64,000 nucleotides of DNA from Bin87 sp965207585. GTDB taxonomy: Bacteria; Chloroflexota; Dehalococcoidia; Lucifugimonadales; UBA3495. Shown here one piece after another: positions 41,028 to 50,811 of the stretch. Below the pieces are notes generated by a model. The model saw only the letters and a program-made list of their open reading frames with translations. It had not been told where the DNA came from and searched no databases. A program made the translations under genes and the position numbers. The DNA lies in NCBI GenBank assembly GCA_965207585.1, contig CBDBMT010000003.1, positions 248,001 through 312,000 on the forward strand, written 5' to 3'. Numbering within the stretch: the first letter of the stretch is position 1; every line of letters begins with the position of its first letter.

Positions 41028-43003
41028 GGGTCGACTTCGCCCGCCCATTCCGGCGGCACGACGATGGTGGTGTCCAGCTGGAGCAGCAGCGCCGGCCCGG
41101 CGATCCGGTTGCCGGTTTGCAGGCGGTCCCGGTCGTATAGAGCGGTATCCACGGCGCCTTGGGCGAAGACAACTTCCACGTTGCCGACCGCCGCGTGAGA
41201 TGAGTCGCTGCCGCAATCGGCGGCGGGTTCCAGCAGCGGCTTGTCCACCGCCAGCTCCAGTTTGAGCCGCAGGTTCACCACCTCGACGGGCAGCGCGCGG
41301 TCGGCATATCCGAACCGTTGCAGGTGGGCCGCATAGAACTCCGAGGCGATGCTGCGGGTCAGATCGCCACGCCCGGTCAGGGATGGACAGTCCACGGTCA
41401 GCTCGAAAGACTGGCCCACGTATCTGACGTCGAGGAAACGACGCGACACCATGGAATCGGCGGGCAATCCCTCCTCCACCAGTTCAGCCCGGGCCAGCTG
41501 TTCCATGCCGTGGAACTCCTCCTCCAGGCGCGCTTTGTCCAAATCCTCACCGCGCAGCATCACGGTGCGGGAATAGTCCTTGACCACGTCCGCGATCGCG
41601 ACACCCAAGGCCGACAGGATGCCCGGATGGCCGGGCACCAGAACACGCGGGATGCCCAGTTCCGCCGCCAGCTCACAGGCGTGCATTGGACCAGCGCCGC
41701 CGAAGGGAACCAGCGTGAACTCTCGGGGGTCATACCCACGCTCCAGCGAGATCGCCCGGATGGCGCGTTCCATGTTGGAGTTGACCACGCGAATGATCCC
41801 CAGCGCTGTGTCGGTAGCCGACGCGCCCACGCCGCCGGCCAGGTCGGTCATCAGAGCTTGGGAACGTTCCTGATCCAGGGTCATGCGTCCACCCAGGAAC
41901 CCATCGGAACGCAGGCGCCCCAAAGTCAGGTTGGCGTCGGTGACCGTGATCCGGTCTCCCGTACCGTAGCAGGCGGGTCCCGGGTCCGCGCCGGCGGATT
42001 GCGGCCCGACAACAAGTGCGCCGCCGGCGTCCACCCGGGCAATGGAGCCGCCGCCGGCGCCCACGGTGTGAATCTCGATCATAGGGACGCTGACCGGATA
42101 ACCACCCAGGTTCGCCGAGGTAGTCTCCTTGATGCGGCCGGGACACAGCGACACGTCGGTCGAGGTGCCGCCCATGTCCAGCGTGATGATGTCCGGATAC
42201 CCCGCCTGCACGCCGGTGTAGAAAGCGCCCACCACGCCTCCAGCCGGCCCACTCAGGATCGTGCGCACCGGCTGGTCGGCGGCCAGGCTGGCGGTGATGC
42301 TGCCGCCGGAAGACTGCATGATGCGCAACCCGTGACCCAGCACCGATTCCAGCTGCGTCAGGTAACGCGCCATCACCGGGCCCACGTACGAGTTGACCAC
42401 CACCGTGCTGGTGCGCTCGTATTCGCGAAATTCCGGCAGAATGCGGGAAGATATCGATATGAATGGCCGGTTGGGCAATTGCGCTAACCGCTGGGCCAGG
42501 ATCTCCTCGTGCGCCGGGTTGAGGAAGGAGAACAGGAACGATACCGCGACCCCGTCCACCTCGGTCTCGCCGAGCAATTCCACCAGGGCATCAATGGATT
42601 CGGGTGTCAGATCGTCGAGTATGGTTCCCGTGTAATCAATGCGCTCCGGCAACCCGAACCGCAATTGCCAGGGAGCCAGGGGTTCCGGCCTCTCCATGGA
42701 CAGGTCATACAGATCGGCGCGGTTCTGCCGCCCGATCTCCAGCACGTCCTCGAAGCCCATGGTGGTGACCAGGGCGGTGCGGCCACCCTTGCCTTCCAGC
42801 AGGGCGTTGGTTGCCACGGTGCTCCCGTGGATAAAGTCGGCGGCGCCGACGTCAACCCCGGTGTCGCGCACCCCCGCCGTGATGCCGACCGACGGATCGG
42901 CCGGCGTGGACGGGAGCTTGTGGACGGAAAGAACGCCGTCCCGCAGGACTGCGATATCGGTGAAAGTACCGCCGACATCTATGCCGACTACGGTGGTGGT
43001 CAT
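40997..43003 (-). CDS. hyuA: Hydantoinase A/oxoprolinase-family protein
   Basis: A 668-residue HyuA-type subunit with an actin-like ATPase fold. It begins VVGIDVGGTFTDIAV (phosphate-binding loop), has FIHGSTVATNALLEGKGG and ITLDMGGTSTDVSLCPG, then GAGGGSIARVDAGGAL and DPGPACYG, all typical. It pairs with HyuB (37605-39188) to hydrolyse cyclic amides with ATP. AlaX lies 51 bases upstream on the same strand, so those two may be co-transcribed. The terminal 31 bases overlap the opposing PaREP1-like gene. Confidence 0.93.
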   Translation of the reverse strand: MTTTVVGIDVGGTFTDIAVLRDGVLSVHKLPSTPADPSVGITAGVRDTGVDVGAADFIHGSTVATNALLEGKGGRTALVTTMGFEDVLEIGRQNRADLYDLSMERPEPLAPWQLRFGLPERIDYTGTILDDLTPESIDALVELLGETEVDGVAVSFLFSFLNPAHEEILAQRLAQLPNRPFISISSRILPEFREYERTSTVVVNSYVGPVMARYLTQLESVLGHGLRIMQSSGGSITASLAADQPVRTILSGPAGGVVGAFYTGVQAGYPDIITLDMGGTSTDVSLCPGRIKETTSANLGGYPVSVPMIEIHTVGAGGGSIARVDAGGALVVGPQSAGADPGPACYGTGDRITVTDANLTLGRLRSDGFLGGRMTLDQERSQALMTDLAGGVGASATDTALGIIRVVNSNMERAIRAISLERGYDPREFTLVPFGGAGPMHACELAAELGIPRVLVPGHPGILSALGVAIADVVKDYSRTVMLRGEDLDKARLEEEFHGMEQLARAELVEEGLPADSMVSRRFLDVRYVGQSFELTVDCPSLTGRGDLTRSIASEFYAAHLQRFGYADRALPVEVVNLRLKLELAVDKPLLEPAADCGSDSSHAAVGNVEVVFAQGAVDTALYDRDRLQTGNRIAGPALLLQLDTTIVVPPEWAGEVDPYGNLLLEPT

Positions 43004-43054
43004 CTGCGATTCATCCCTTGCTATTGGTTCCTGGGAGACAGATCCTGGCCGGCG

Positions 43055-43780
43055 CTACATTCGCTCGGCCAGGGCGATGCGCAGCCGCTTGTTGATGCGT
43101 CCTTTGCTCTCGTGACCCACAACCTCGATGCGGCCCACCTCGCTGGTGTTGCGCACGTGGGTGCCCCCGTCGGCCTGCAGATCCAGACCGTGAATGTCGA
43201 TGGTGCGCACTTCGGTGATCGCCGCCGGCAAGAGGTTGATTTTGGTGCGGATCAGGTCCGGGTGCGCGTCGGCTTCGTGCCGGCTCAGGAAGCCCACGCC
43301 GATGTCCCGACCTTCCGCCACCTCGGCGTTGATGCGCGCTTCGACTTCATCGGCGAACTCGGCCGACATGTTCTCCAACTCGAAATCCATGCGGGCGCGG
43401 CCGGGCTGCATGTCGCCGCCGGTAACCAGCGCCCCGTAGTCGCGCCACACGACTCCGCATAGGATGTGCAGGGCCGTATGCGTTCGCATCAAACGGTAGC
43501 GCCGTTCCCAGTCGATGGCTCCGTGCACCGGAGCGCCCACGGCGGGCAGTTCCGAACCGTCGATGGCGTGCACAATGGAACCGCCGGCGCGGGATGCCTT
43601 GGTAACGCGAAACTCAACGCCCGACGGATCGGTCAGCGTGCCCACGTCGCAGGGCTGGCCACCGCCTCCGATGTAGAAGGCGGTGCGGTCCAGCACCACG
43701 CCACCGTCGTCCGTAACCGCCGTTACGGTGGCGTCGAACTCGGAAACGTAGGCGTCGGTCAGAAACAGCAACTCGGTCAT
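43055..43780 (-). CDS. alaX: AlaX-type alanyl-tRNA editing protein
   Basis: A 241-residue stand-alone editing domain of the AlaRS type. The zinc site shows as RTHTALHIL (His-x3-His) and, further on, DLQADGGTHVRNTSEVG with the last histidine. The N-terminal part (FYIGGGGQPCDVGTL) is the glycine-rich segment of full-length AlaX. It hydrolyses Ser- or Gly-tRNA(Ala) formed by mistake. It is followed by hyuA. It is divergent from dnaN; their shared 109-base gap holds the dnaN promoter. Confidence 0.9.
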   Translation of the reverse strand: MTELLFLTDAYVSEFDATVTAVTDDGGVVLDRTAFYIGGGGQPCDVGTLTDPSGVEFRVTKASRAGGSIVHAIDGSELPAVGAPVHGAIDWERRYRLMRTHTALHILCGVVWRDYGALVTGGDMQPGRARMDFELENMSAEFADEVEARINAEVAEGRDIGVGFLSRHEADAHPDLIRTKINLLPAAITEVRTIDIHGLDLQADGGTHVRNTSEVGRIEVVGHESKGRINKRLRIALAERM

Positions 43781-43847
43781 GGTAGCCTCTTCACGGGTCG
43801 CAGCGGGATGTTTCGGGAACGGCGAACATTATAGCAAGCAACCCCCG

Positions 43848-43856
43848 TGCTATAAT
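43848..43856 (+). promoter_or_regulatory. Extended -10 promoter of dnaN
   Basis: TGCTATAAT (43848-43856) is a perfect extended -10 element. No good -35 is seen 17 bases upstream, which is usual for extended -10 promoters. It lies 34 bases before the dnaN ATG. Confidence 0.7.
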
Positions 43857-43889
43857 CTCGCCCAATCTCAGAGTACGGATTGATGCGAT

Positions 43890-45050
43890 ATGCGCCTGTC
43901 ATGTCTTCAGGAGAACCTGGCCCGCGGACTGGGTGTGGTGAGCCGGGCGGTGGCCAGCAGATCGACGCTGCCGATAACCCAAAACGTTCTGCTGCGCACC
44001 GATCAGGGCATGCTGATGCTGTCCGCCACCAACCTCGAAATCGCCATCACCACGTGGATTGGCGCGATGATTGAGGAAGAGGGGGCGATAACGGTTCCTC
44101 ACCGTCTCCTGGCAGACTGGGTCAACACCCGTCCCAGCGACCGGATTGACCTGGACCTGGGCGGACCCGATGCCGACGGCCCGGCCAGCGGGGGCAGCGT
44201 TTTGCACCTGGCCTGCGGTCGCGCCGTAACGCATATCAACGGAGCCGACGCCGCCGACTTCCCGCCCGTGCCGCAGGTCGACACCGGAACGGCCATTGAC
44301 ATCGACCCCAGCGTCCTGCGCTCCGGGATAAGCCTGGTGGCATTCTCCGCCGCTACCGACGAATCTCGGCCGGTGCTGACTGGGGTGGAACTCAAGCTGA
44401 ACGAATCCAACGTGGTGATGGCCGCCGCCGATGGCTTCCGCCTGGCGGTCTATTCCGGCCAGATTCCCCAGTCAGTGGACGAGGAAATCAAGGTAATCGT
44501 TCCGGCGCGAACCATGCAGGAAGTGCAGCGCCTGGCTTCGGAGCAGAGCAGCCCGGTTCAGATGACCTTGTCCCCCGATCGCGGGCAGGCCATGTTCAAG
44601 CTGGAGCACGTTGAGATCGTTTCCCAGCTGCTCCAGGGCAGTTTCCCCAACTACGAGCAGCTCATCCCCGAGCGGTACGAGACCCGCGCCGTGATGGAAC
44701 TGGATGACTTGAAGCGGGCCACGCAGTCGGCGTCAGTCTTCGCCCGGGACGGCAGCAACATCGTCCGGCTGGAGATGATGCCCCAGGAAGCCAGCGACGG
44801 CGGCCAGCTCAAGGTTTCGGCGCGCTCCGAAGAGGTCGGCGACAGCCTGGACGAGCTGGACATTGATCAGTTGGACGGCGCGGACGCCAAGATCGCCTTC
44901 AACGTTCGCTATCTCCAGGACATCGTGAACGTGCTGGGACGCGGCAAGGTCGCCATCGAAGTGACCAACTCCTCCAGCCCCGGCGTGTTCCGGCCCGCCG
45001 ACTCCGACCGGTACGTGCATGTGGTCATGCCAATGTACGTCCAGTGGTAG
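43890..45050 (+). CDS. dnaN: DNA polymerase III beta subunit (sliding clamp)
   Basis: A 386-residue clamp protein with the three-domain structure. N-terminal MRLSCLQENLARGLGVVSRAV (landmark), central FSAATDESRPVLTGVEL and AADGFRLAVY, and C-terminal ADSDRYVHVVMPMYV are the family hallmarks. It forms a ring dimer around DNA and holds polymerase III on the template. dnaA, recF and gyrB are not next to it, so it is separate from the usual origin cluster. An acidic insertion (LDELDIDQLDGAD) in domain III is unusual. It has its own promoter at 43848. Confidence 0.93.
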   Translation: MRLSCLQENLARGLGVVSRAVASRSTLPITQNVLLRTDQGMLMLSATNLEIAITTWIGAMIEEEGAITVPHRLLADWVNTRPSDRIDLDLGGPDADGPASGGSVLHLACGRAVTHINGADAADFPPVPQVDTGTAIDIDPSVLRSGISLVAFSAATDESRPVLTGVELKLNESNVVMAAADGFRLAVYSGQIPQSVDEEIKVIVPARTMQEVQRLASEQSSPVQMTLSPDRGQAMFKLEHVEIVSQLLQGSFPNYEQLIPERYETRAVMELDDLKRATQSASVFARDGSNIVRLEMMPQEASDGGQLKVSARSEEVGDSLDELDIDQLDGADAKIAFNVRYLQDIVNVLGRGKVAIEVTNSSSPGVFRPADSDRYVHVVMPMYVQW

Positions 45051-45186
45051 TCGCATCCCGCCATGTGCAGGCGGTTCGGCCTCTTCGCTGAACTGAACTG
45101 GAGGACCTGGCAGGCCATTTTAATTTCCGGGCGGAGCCGCTACAGGGTTCCTGCCTGCCCCGCCGCAGGTGGACCATCATCCAGGG

Positions 45187-47409
45187 CTAGTCGTTGCCCA
45201 CCTCGGCGGCTTCGGAGACCAATTCCTGGTCTTCCTCATCTTCCGGATCGTCAGCCACGGGTTCGGGCGGATGCAGCGGCAGGTCGATAGTCATCTCGGT
45301 GAACTCTCCCGGTTCGGACTCCACCAGGATCTCGCCGCCGTGGCGGCGAACGATGTCGTTGCAGATTGACAGTCCCAGACCCGTCCCCTTGTCCGTGGGC
45401 TTGGTGGTGAAGAACGGGTTGAACATCTTTTCAATGACTTCCTCCGGCATTCCGGTGCCGTTGTCCCGGATCTTGATGTGGACCCGGTCGCCATCCAGCT
45501 GAGTGGACAGCCACAGCGTCGGCGAGTAGTCGGCCCCGCCTCCGTTTTCGGTCAGGGTCATGCGTTTTTCATTGGTCGCGTAGCATCCGTTGTTGACGAT
45601 GTTCAGGAAAACGCGGCCCAGGTCCTGCGGATTGACGTCAAGCTCGCCCATGGATTCGTCAAAGTCGTACTGCAAGTCCAGTTGGAAGTTGGGGTCCGTC
45701 GCACGGACGCTGTGATAGGCCAGGCGGGCGTGTTCGTCCAGGAGGTTGTTGATGTTGGTGGGTTGATGCCCCACGGATTCCCGGCTCATCATCAGCATGT
45801 CGTGAACGATGCGGTCGGCGCGCTCGCCGTGGGTGCGGATGCGCTCCAGGTTCTCCGTCAGGTCGCCGAAGATATCTTCCAGCAGGTCCCGCTGTTCCTC
45901 GTTGAGCTGGCCGTCTTCGTTCTCTTCCAGGGTTTCCTTCATTTCCTCCAGCAGATCTTCGGAAGCCTCGGAGAAGTTCTTGACGAAGTTCAGCGGATTG
46001 CGGATTTCGTGCGCCACTCCGGCGGTGAGCTCACCCAGCGCGGCCAGTTTTTCCCGCATCACGATCTGGCCCTGGGCGGTGTTGAGATCCGTAAGGGCCT
46101 GCTCCAGTTCGCCGTTCTTGCCTTGCAGTTCTTCGGCCAACTGCTCTACCAGGTTCAACCGCTGGATTTCGATGGCATGCTGACGGAATACCTCCAGCGC
46201 CGCCGCCATTTCGGCCACTTCATCACGACCTCTGATTTCTGCCCGGGCCTCCAGGTCTCCGCCAGCCATTTGCCGCATCCACTGCGACAGCATCTCGATG
46301 CGGTGCAGGAGCACCCGCCCCACGAACAGCCACGCGATCAGGACTGCGCCGATAATGCTGAAGCCGGTGATGGCCAGCAGCAGCGTGCGGCCGGTGAAAA
46401 TCGCCTGGTCCGAGGCGGCGGTGGCGACTTCCGCGCTGTTCCGGGCGGTCTGTACGAGGAACTCCATCTCACCCAGGAGCAGAACGGCAATGTCGTGGTT
46501 GTTGCCCAGCAACACCACCTGCAGATCCGCGAGTTCGAGTTGACGCGCGCGCAGTTCGAAACTGCTGTCATCGCTCTGCCCCAGTTCCAGCAGGCGTGAG
46601 AACAGCGGCGTCAGCTCCGAGTGAATCTCTGTGCCCGCCAATCGGCTCAGGTTACGGTTGATGTGAAAGACTGAGGACTCGAACCGTTCCCGCAGGGGCT
46701 CGATCAGCGACGGATCGGACACCGTGCTGGAGCTGGCCAGAATTTGCGTGGCAATGTTCACGTTGCTGTGAAGCTCGGACAGGTAATGGAACCGGGTGAG
46801 CTCGTCTTCGGCCCGGTATGCCACCTCCTCCGCCGGCGGTTCCCCCAATCCCCAATAGCCGGTAACCGTGTAAAACAGCTGGTCGTCTCTCGCCGGAGTG
46901 AGGATGTGGTCGAGTTGGAACCTCAGAGCAGTCAGCTCACCCTGTCGCGCGACCGCCTGGTCCTCCAGGGCAAACCGCTCCGATATCCCTTCCTTCATGT
47001 CACCGATGTTGACCAGCAGAGTGTCGGAGTAAGACCGTATGCGATCAAACCGCTCTCTCTCCGAGGCATCGGCTCTATCTTCCAGGACCGACAGTTGCGC
47101 CTGGAACGCTCGGTGGGCCTCGTTGATGCGGTCGCTGACTACCGCGACCTCTTCCGGATCCGTGGCGGTGGGCAACGCCGCGGCGTCCGCTACGAGCGCG
47201 CTGCTGAATTGCGCAACGTCAAAGGCAGCGGCCAGGTCCGGGACACTGCGCTCGTTGACCCGGTTCTGAGCGTCGCCCACCCGGTCGAAGGAAAACCATC
47301 CCACCAGCGCCGCGGCGAAGGTCAGACAAACTGCGCCTCCAAGCGCCAGGTACAACTGGGAAGAAATGCGATAACGGAGTTCGAGGAATTTGGTCAGCGC
47401 TGCCATCAT
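45187..47409 (-). CDS. Sensor histidine kinase with periplasmic helical domain
   Basis: A 740-residue membrane histidine kinase. An N-terminal helix (LYLALGGAVCLTFAAALVGWF) is followed by about 280 residues of helical periplasmic sensor (TorS-like four-helix type), a second membrane helix (LLLAITGFSIIGAVLIAWLFV), a HAMP domain, a coiled coil, the phospho-acceptor site LTAGVAHEIRNPLNF, and the ATPase with NNGCYATN, DNGTGMPEEV and GTGLGLSICNDI. No receiver domain is attached. The start overlaps the stop of the binding-protein gene (ATGA), so the lipoprotein probably delivers its ligand to this sensor. Confidence 0.92.
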   Translation of the reverse strand: MMAALTKFLELRYRISSQLYLALGGAVCLTFAAALVGWFSFDRVGDAQNRVNERSVPDLAAAFDVAQFSSALVADAAALPTATDPEEVAVVSDRINEAHRAFQAQLSVLEDRADASERERFDRIRSYSDTLLVNIGDMKEGISERFALEDQAVARQGELTALRFQLDHILTPARDDQLFYTVTGYWGLGEPPAEEVAYRAEDELTRFHYLSELHSNVNIATQILASSSTVSDPSLIEPLRERFESSVFHINRNLSRLAGTEIHSELTPLFSRLLELGQSDDSSFELRARQLELADLQVVLLGNNHDIAVLLLGEMEFLVQTARNSAEVATAASDQAIFTGRTLLLAITGFSIIGAVLIAWLFVGRVLLHRIEMLSQWMRQMAGGDLEARAEIRGRDEVAEMAAALEVFRQHAIEIQRLNLVEQLAEELQGKNGELEQALTDLNTAQGQIVMREKLAALGELTAGVAHEIRNPLNFVKNFSEASEDLLEEMKETLEENEDGQLNEEQRDLLEDIFGDLTENLERIRTHGERADRIVHDMLMMSRESVGHQPTNINNLLDEHARLAYHSVRATDPNFQLDLQYDFDESMGELDVNPQDLGRVFLNIVNNGCYATNEKRMTLTENGGGADYSPTLWLSTQLDGDRVHIKIRDNGTGMPEEVIEKMFNPFFTTKPTDKGTGLGLSICNDIVRRHGGEILVESEPGEFTEMTIDLPLHPPEPVADDPEDEEDQELVSEAAEVGND

Positions 47410-48698
47410 TTGTCTCCACTCCCCAAAACATCCTTCGGCAGGACGTCCAGCGGAATGTATTGGCCTTCCTTCCCGATCATGGTCAGGAAGACCTCATCAG
47501 ACCACTGGTTGCCCTCTTCCCGGCTGTAACTCAGCTCAAGGCCGCTGATGTCGATAGGCCGATCGATCCGGAGCACACTCAAAAAACAGTCACGGGTCAC
47601 AATGTCCCCGCACCGCTCCAGGCCGGCAATGGCAAGACGGCCGGCCAGATAGCCTTCCAGGGACACGAACCCCGGCTCCACCTCGGGATTGTATTCTGCC
47701 AACGCTTCCTGGTAGGCGGCAACCACCGGGTTCGACGTATCCGTGGGAAAGGGAACCACCTGGGTGACGATCACACCCTCGCCACCGGCGCCCAGTTCCT
47801 CGGCCAGGGCATTGCTGCCGACGAATGAAACGGTCATGAACACCGGATTCATCCCTATCTCCCGAGCCCAGGCGATGACCGCGGCCACCGGCTGGTAGGC
47901 GCCGATCACGATGACGGCTTCGGGTTCTCCCTTCCGGACATCCAGCAATCCGGTCTTCACGGCGGTGGTATTGCGTTGGTAAAGCCCAACGGCCACCGGC
48001 TCCAGGTAGCGCCGGTGCAGCGCCGCGCTGGCGCCGTTGAACCCGGCCCGGCCGAAAGAGTCGTCCTGGTACAGGACCGCGATGCGCTCGATGCCCAGGT
48101 CCTCGGTCAGGCGTTCGACCATCTCCTCGGTTTCCTGGTTGTAAGAAGACCGGAGGTTGATCACGCTGCGCAGCTTGGGGTCCCGCAGGAACGCGGCTCC
48201 CGTGAAAGGCGCGATGTACGGCACTCCGGCAGCTTCCGCCACTGGCACTGCGGAACGCGACGTTGGCGTGCCGACCGCTCCGATCAACGCAAAGATATTT
48301 TCTTCTTCGATGAGTTCCGTGGTGTTGGAGATCGCAAGCTCCGGCTCGTAGGTGTCGTCGCGGGTCACCAGCTCCAGGCGACGCCCGTTCACTCCGCCGG
48401 CCCGGTTGACTTCGGCGAACGCCGCCTGGATGCCGTGGTTCATGCCGGTGCCCAGTTGCCCGGCGGGGCCAGTGAACGCCGCAGACTGCCCGAATACTAT
48501 GCGGTCGTCAAATACGCCCGGGTCTTCGCGATGCGGTGTGGGCGAGAAGGATAAGTGACGCGGCGTGGAAGTGGGCGCGGCGACCGCCGGCGCCTCAGCA
48601 AGGGAGGCGTCCACCTCCGGGCCACACGCCGTCAGCCCCAGCAGACACGCGGCCACGATAGTCCAAAGGGTCTTCGCGATACGATTGGCCCGGTGCAC
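47406..48698 (-). CDS. Periplasmic branched-chain-amino-acid-type binding lipoprotein
   Basis: A 430-residue lipoprotein: signal LWTIVAACLLGLTAC ends in a lipobox Cys at about residue 25. The mature part is a type I periplasmic binding protein of the LivJ group: IVFGQSAAFTGPAGQLGTGM, DDTYEPELAISNT and SFVGSNALAEELG. In ABC transporters such proteins carry amino acids or amides to a permease; no permease is present here. Because it is coupled to the histidine kinase gene it is more likely a ligand sensor, as in other SBP-kinase pairs. Confidence 0.88.
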   Translation of the reverse strand: MHRANRIAKTLWTIVAACLLGLTACGPEVDASLAEAPAVAAPTSTPRHLSFSPTPHREDPGVFDDRIVFGQSAAFTGPAGQLGTGMNHGIQAAFAEVNRAGGVNGRRLELVTRDDTYEPELAISNTTELIEEENIFALIGAVGTPTSRSAVPVAEAAGVPYIAPFTGAAFLRDPKLRSVINLRSSYNQETEEMVERLTEDLGIERIAVLYQDDSFGRAGFNGASAALHRRYLEPVAVGLYQRNTTAVKTGLLDVRKGEPEAVIVIGAYQPVAAVIAWAREIGMNPVFMTVSFVGSNALAEELGAGGEGVIVTQVVPFPTDTSNPVVAAYQEALAEYNPEVEPGFVSLEGYLAGRLAIAGLERCGDIVTRDCFLSVLRIDRPIDISGLELSYSREEGNQWSDEVFLTMIGKEGQYIPLDVLPKDVLGSGDK

Positions 48699-48806
48699 CC
48701 GATAGCCTCTAATCTGACCGGACGATGGCGCTGCGGTATCAGAAACGGCGGCCTGACAACTGCCCGCAGATCTATGCGCTCGCAGTCGAGACCGGAACCG
48801 TCGGAG

Positions 48807-49220
48807 TCACTCCGACTTGCGCTTGGTCATCGCCAGCTTGTTCTTGCCGTCTTCTCTGCTGTACCACATCTCGTCCATCATAGTCCGCACCAGGTGAATG
48901 CCTAGCCCTCCGATGGGCCGATCGCCCAGCGGAGCTGAAACATCCGGCGTCTCCTGGTCCAGCAGGGGGTTGAACGGCCGGCCGTCGTCGGAAATTTCCA
49001 CGGTGACTATCTCGGCGTCAGAAGCCAGCGATATCTCGATGTCCCCGGTTGCGCCGCTGTAATTGACGATGTTGACGCCCAATTCTTCCAAGACCAGATT
49101 CAGCTTGAAAACCAGGTCGGGCGGCCAGTTATCGCGCTCCGCGAACTCTTCGAGCGCCGCCGGGATCAATTCGAGCTGCTTATGGTTGGGAGCAATCGTC
49201 AAAAACACGCGGGCGGTCAT
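48807..49220 (-). CDS. Anti-sigma-type serine kinase (RsbW-like)
   Basis: A 137-residue GHKL ATPase of the RsbW/SpoIIAB group. The N box is LVLEELGVNIVNY and the G boxes are SDDGRPFNPL and GGLGIHLVRTMMDEM. These kinases bind a sigma factor or other partner and phosphorylate a STAS protein on serine. The ATG at 49220 lies two bases after the stop of the phosphatase gene and matches the family start. The STAS protein and PP2C phosphatase just upstream are the natural partners; no sigma factor gene is in the window. Confidence 0.9.
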   Translation of the reverse strand: MTARVFLTIAPNHKQLELIPAALEEFAERDNWPPDLVFKLNLVLEELGVNIVNYSGATGDIEISLASDAEIVTVEISDDGRPFNPLLDQETPDVSAPLGDRPIGGLGIHLVRTMMDEMWYSREDGKNKLAMTKRKSE

Positions 49221-49222
49221 GG

Positions 49223-50392
49223 TCAGGTCTCGCTGCGGCGGAAAGTGAGGCACGTGATATCGTCAAACTGCGCGGCGTTTCCTGCGAATTGGTTCACGGC
49301 GTCGAACACAGCCTGGGTTGATGCCTCGGCGTCCCGGACCGGCTGCCCCGTAAACACCTGCTGCAGCCGTTCCATTCCGAACTCTTCCCCACCCTCGTTC
49401 ACGGCCTCAGTTACGCCGTCGGTGTAAAACACCACGGTATCTCCGGCCGAAATGGAAATCGTTCTCTCGTCGTAATCCATTCCCGGCATCACCCCCAACG
49501 CGATCCCGTTGGTGCCGGGCAGCACCGTGGAAGTCCCGTCAACGTGGGCGATCAGAGGCGCGTTGTGGCCGCCGTTGGCATAGGTCATTTCCCCGGTCGC
49601 CGGATCGTACACCGCGTAGAACAGGGTGACAAACATCATGGCGTCGTTGTCGTCGTACAGCAGATCGTTGACTTCCGTAAGGACTTCGCGCGGGGATTTG
49701 AGCCCCATGGCCGCGCTCTTGAGCAGCGTCCGGCTCGCCATCATGAACAGCGCGGCAGGCACGCCCTTGTCCGAGACGTCAGCCACCGCCAGCCCGATGC
49801 GGCCGTTGTTCAGGTAAACCACGTCGAAGAAATCGCCGCCCACGACCCGGGCCGGGGTCATGCTCCCGTAGATCTGGAATCCGGGTTGTTTGGGAAACTC
49901 CGTGGGCAGGATCGACTGCTGCATCTTGTTGGCGACGTCGAGCTCGTTCTCCAGCGCCACCAGCCGTTCCCGCGATGCCGTTGCCTCCCGCCAGGCCTCA
50001 AGGTTGGAGAGGGCGCGCTCAATCGTGATGCGGAGGTCTTCAAAATCGACCGGTTTGGTTACGAAATCGAACGCTCCGAGGTTCATTGCGGAGCGAATAT
50101 TCTTCATATCTCCATAAGCGGAGATAATTACGGCGTGTATGTCGGGTGCAACATCCGGAATGTGCGACAGCAACGCCAGTCCATCCATCTGGGGCATGTT
50201 GATGTCGGACAACACCATGTCGATTTCGTCGTCTTGATTGAGAGTTTCGAGCGCTTCCACTCCGTTCTGCGCAAACACGAACTGGTAGCGCCCCGAACGA
50301 ATGGCCCGACGCATCCGCTGCAACACCAGCGGTTCCAGATCAGGCTCGTCGTCGACCACCAGTATCCGGTATGGCCCTGACGTATCTGCCAT
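49223..50392 (-). CDS. Response regulator with PP2C (SpoIIE/RsbU) phosphatase domain
   Basis: A 389-residue two-domain protein. The receiver domain has VVDDEP near residue 15 and the phospho-acceptor Asp63 in LSDINMPQMDG. After a coiled-coil linker (SRERLVALENELDVANKMQQSILP) comes the phosphatase domain: VGGDFFDVVY, GLAVADVSDKG, YANGGHNAPLI and VFYTDGVTEA carry the metal-binding aspartates. Such proteins dephosphorylate STAS antagonists when the receiver is phosphorylated. The histidine kinase at 45187 is the likely donor. The ATG at 50392 is chosen over a longer frame to 50431. Confidence 0.92.
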   Translation of the reverse strand: MADTSGPYRILVVDDEPDLEPLVLQRMRRAIRSGRYQFVFAQNGVEALETLNQDDEIDMVLSDINMPQMDGLALLSHIPDVAPDIHAVIISAYGDMKNIRSAMNLGAFDFVTKPVDFEDLRITIERALSNLEAWREATASRERLVALENELDVANKMQQSILPTEFPKQPGFQIYGSMTPARVVGGDFFDVVYLNNGRIGLAVADVSDKGVPAALFMMASRTLLKSAAMGLKSPREVLTEVNDLLYDDNDAMMFVTLFYAVYDPATGEMTYANGGHNAPLIAHVDGTSTVLPGTNGIALGVMPGMDYDERTISISAGDTVVFYTDGVTEAVNEGGEEFGMERLQQVFTGQPVRDAEASTQAVFDAVNQFAGNAAQFDDITCLTFRRSET

Positions 50393-50472
50393 GATTCCGT
50401 CCCTGACGGGCGGCCTGCGGCGCCCGATCACCGTGAGTTAGCCTCGCGAAGCCGGTTGCCCGTACTAATGGA

Positions 50473-50811
50473 CTACCCTTTCAGCGCGGCGATGGCCTCG
50501 TCCTGCGACGGATGGATAGCGATGACCTGGTCAAAACCGCTGATTTCAAAGACTTCGCGCACGGTCCCGGAAAGTGCGCACAGTGCGAAGCCGGAGTTCT
50601 GTCGCTGCAGGGTCTTCGCCGTCTGCAGAACCACACGGAGGCCCGCACTGCTTATGTACGTGAGCCTTTCCATGTCGAGGATAACCACCTGATCGGTGGG
50701 TTCGATGGCCGCATCCAGATCTTCGAGGAAACGCTGCGCGTTGGTGCTGTCGACACGCTCGGCAGCCTCAATGATCAAAGTGCCCTCATTCCTCTGGAAC
50801 TCGATTGCCAT
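50473..50811 (-). CDS. STAS-domain anti-anti-sigma factor
   Basis: A 112-residue STAS protein. The phosphorylatable serine lies in RLTYISSAGLRVV (Ser54/55), preceded by VVILDMERL and followed by FALCALSGTVREVFEISGFD, the canonical layout. In its unphosphorylated form it binds the RsbW-like kinase and frees its partner. It is the first gene of the cluster on this strand; the phosphatase gene starts 80 bases downstream. Confidence 0.92.
   Translation of the reverse strand: MAIEFQRNEGTLIIEAAERVDSTNAQRFLEDLDAAIEPTDQVVILDMERLTYISSAGLRVVLQTAKTLQRQNSGFALCALSGTVREVFEISGFDQVIAIHPSQDEAIAALKG

Noticed and set aside
41318..42487. 389-codon open frame on the + strand
   Set aside because: Antisense to hyuA, with no recognisable domain or ribosome site.
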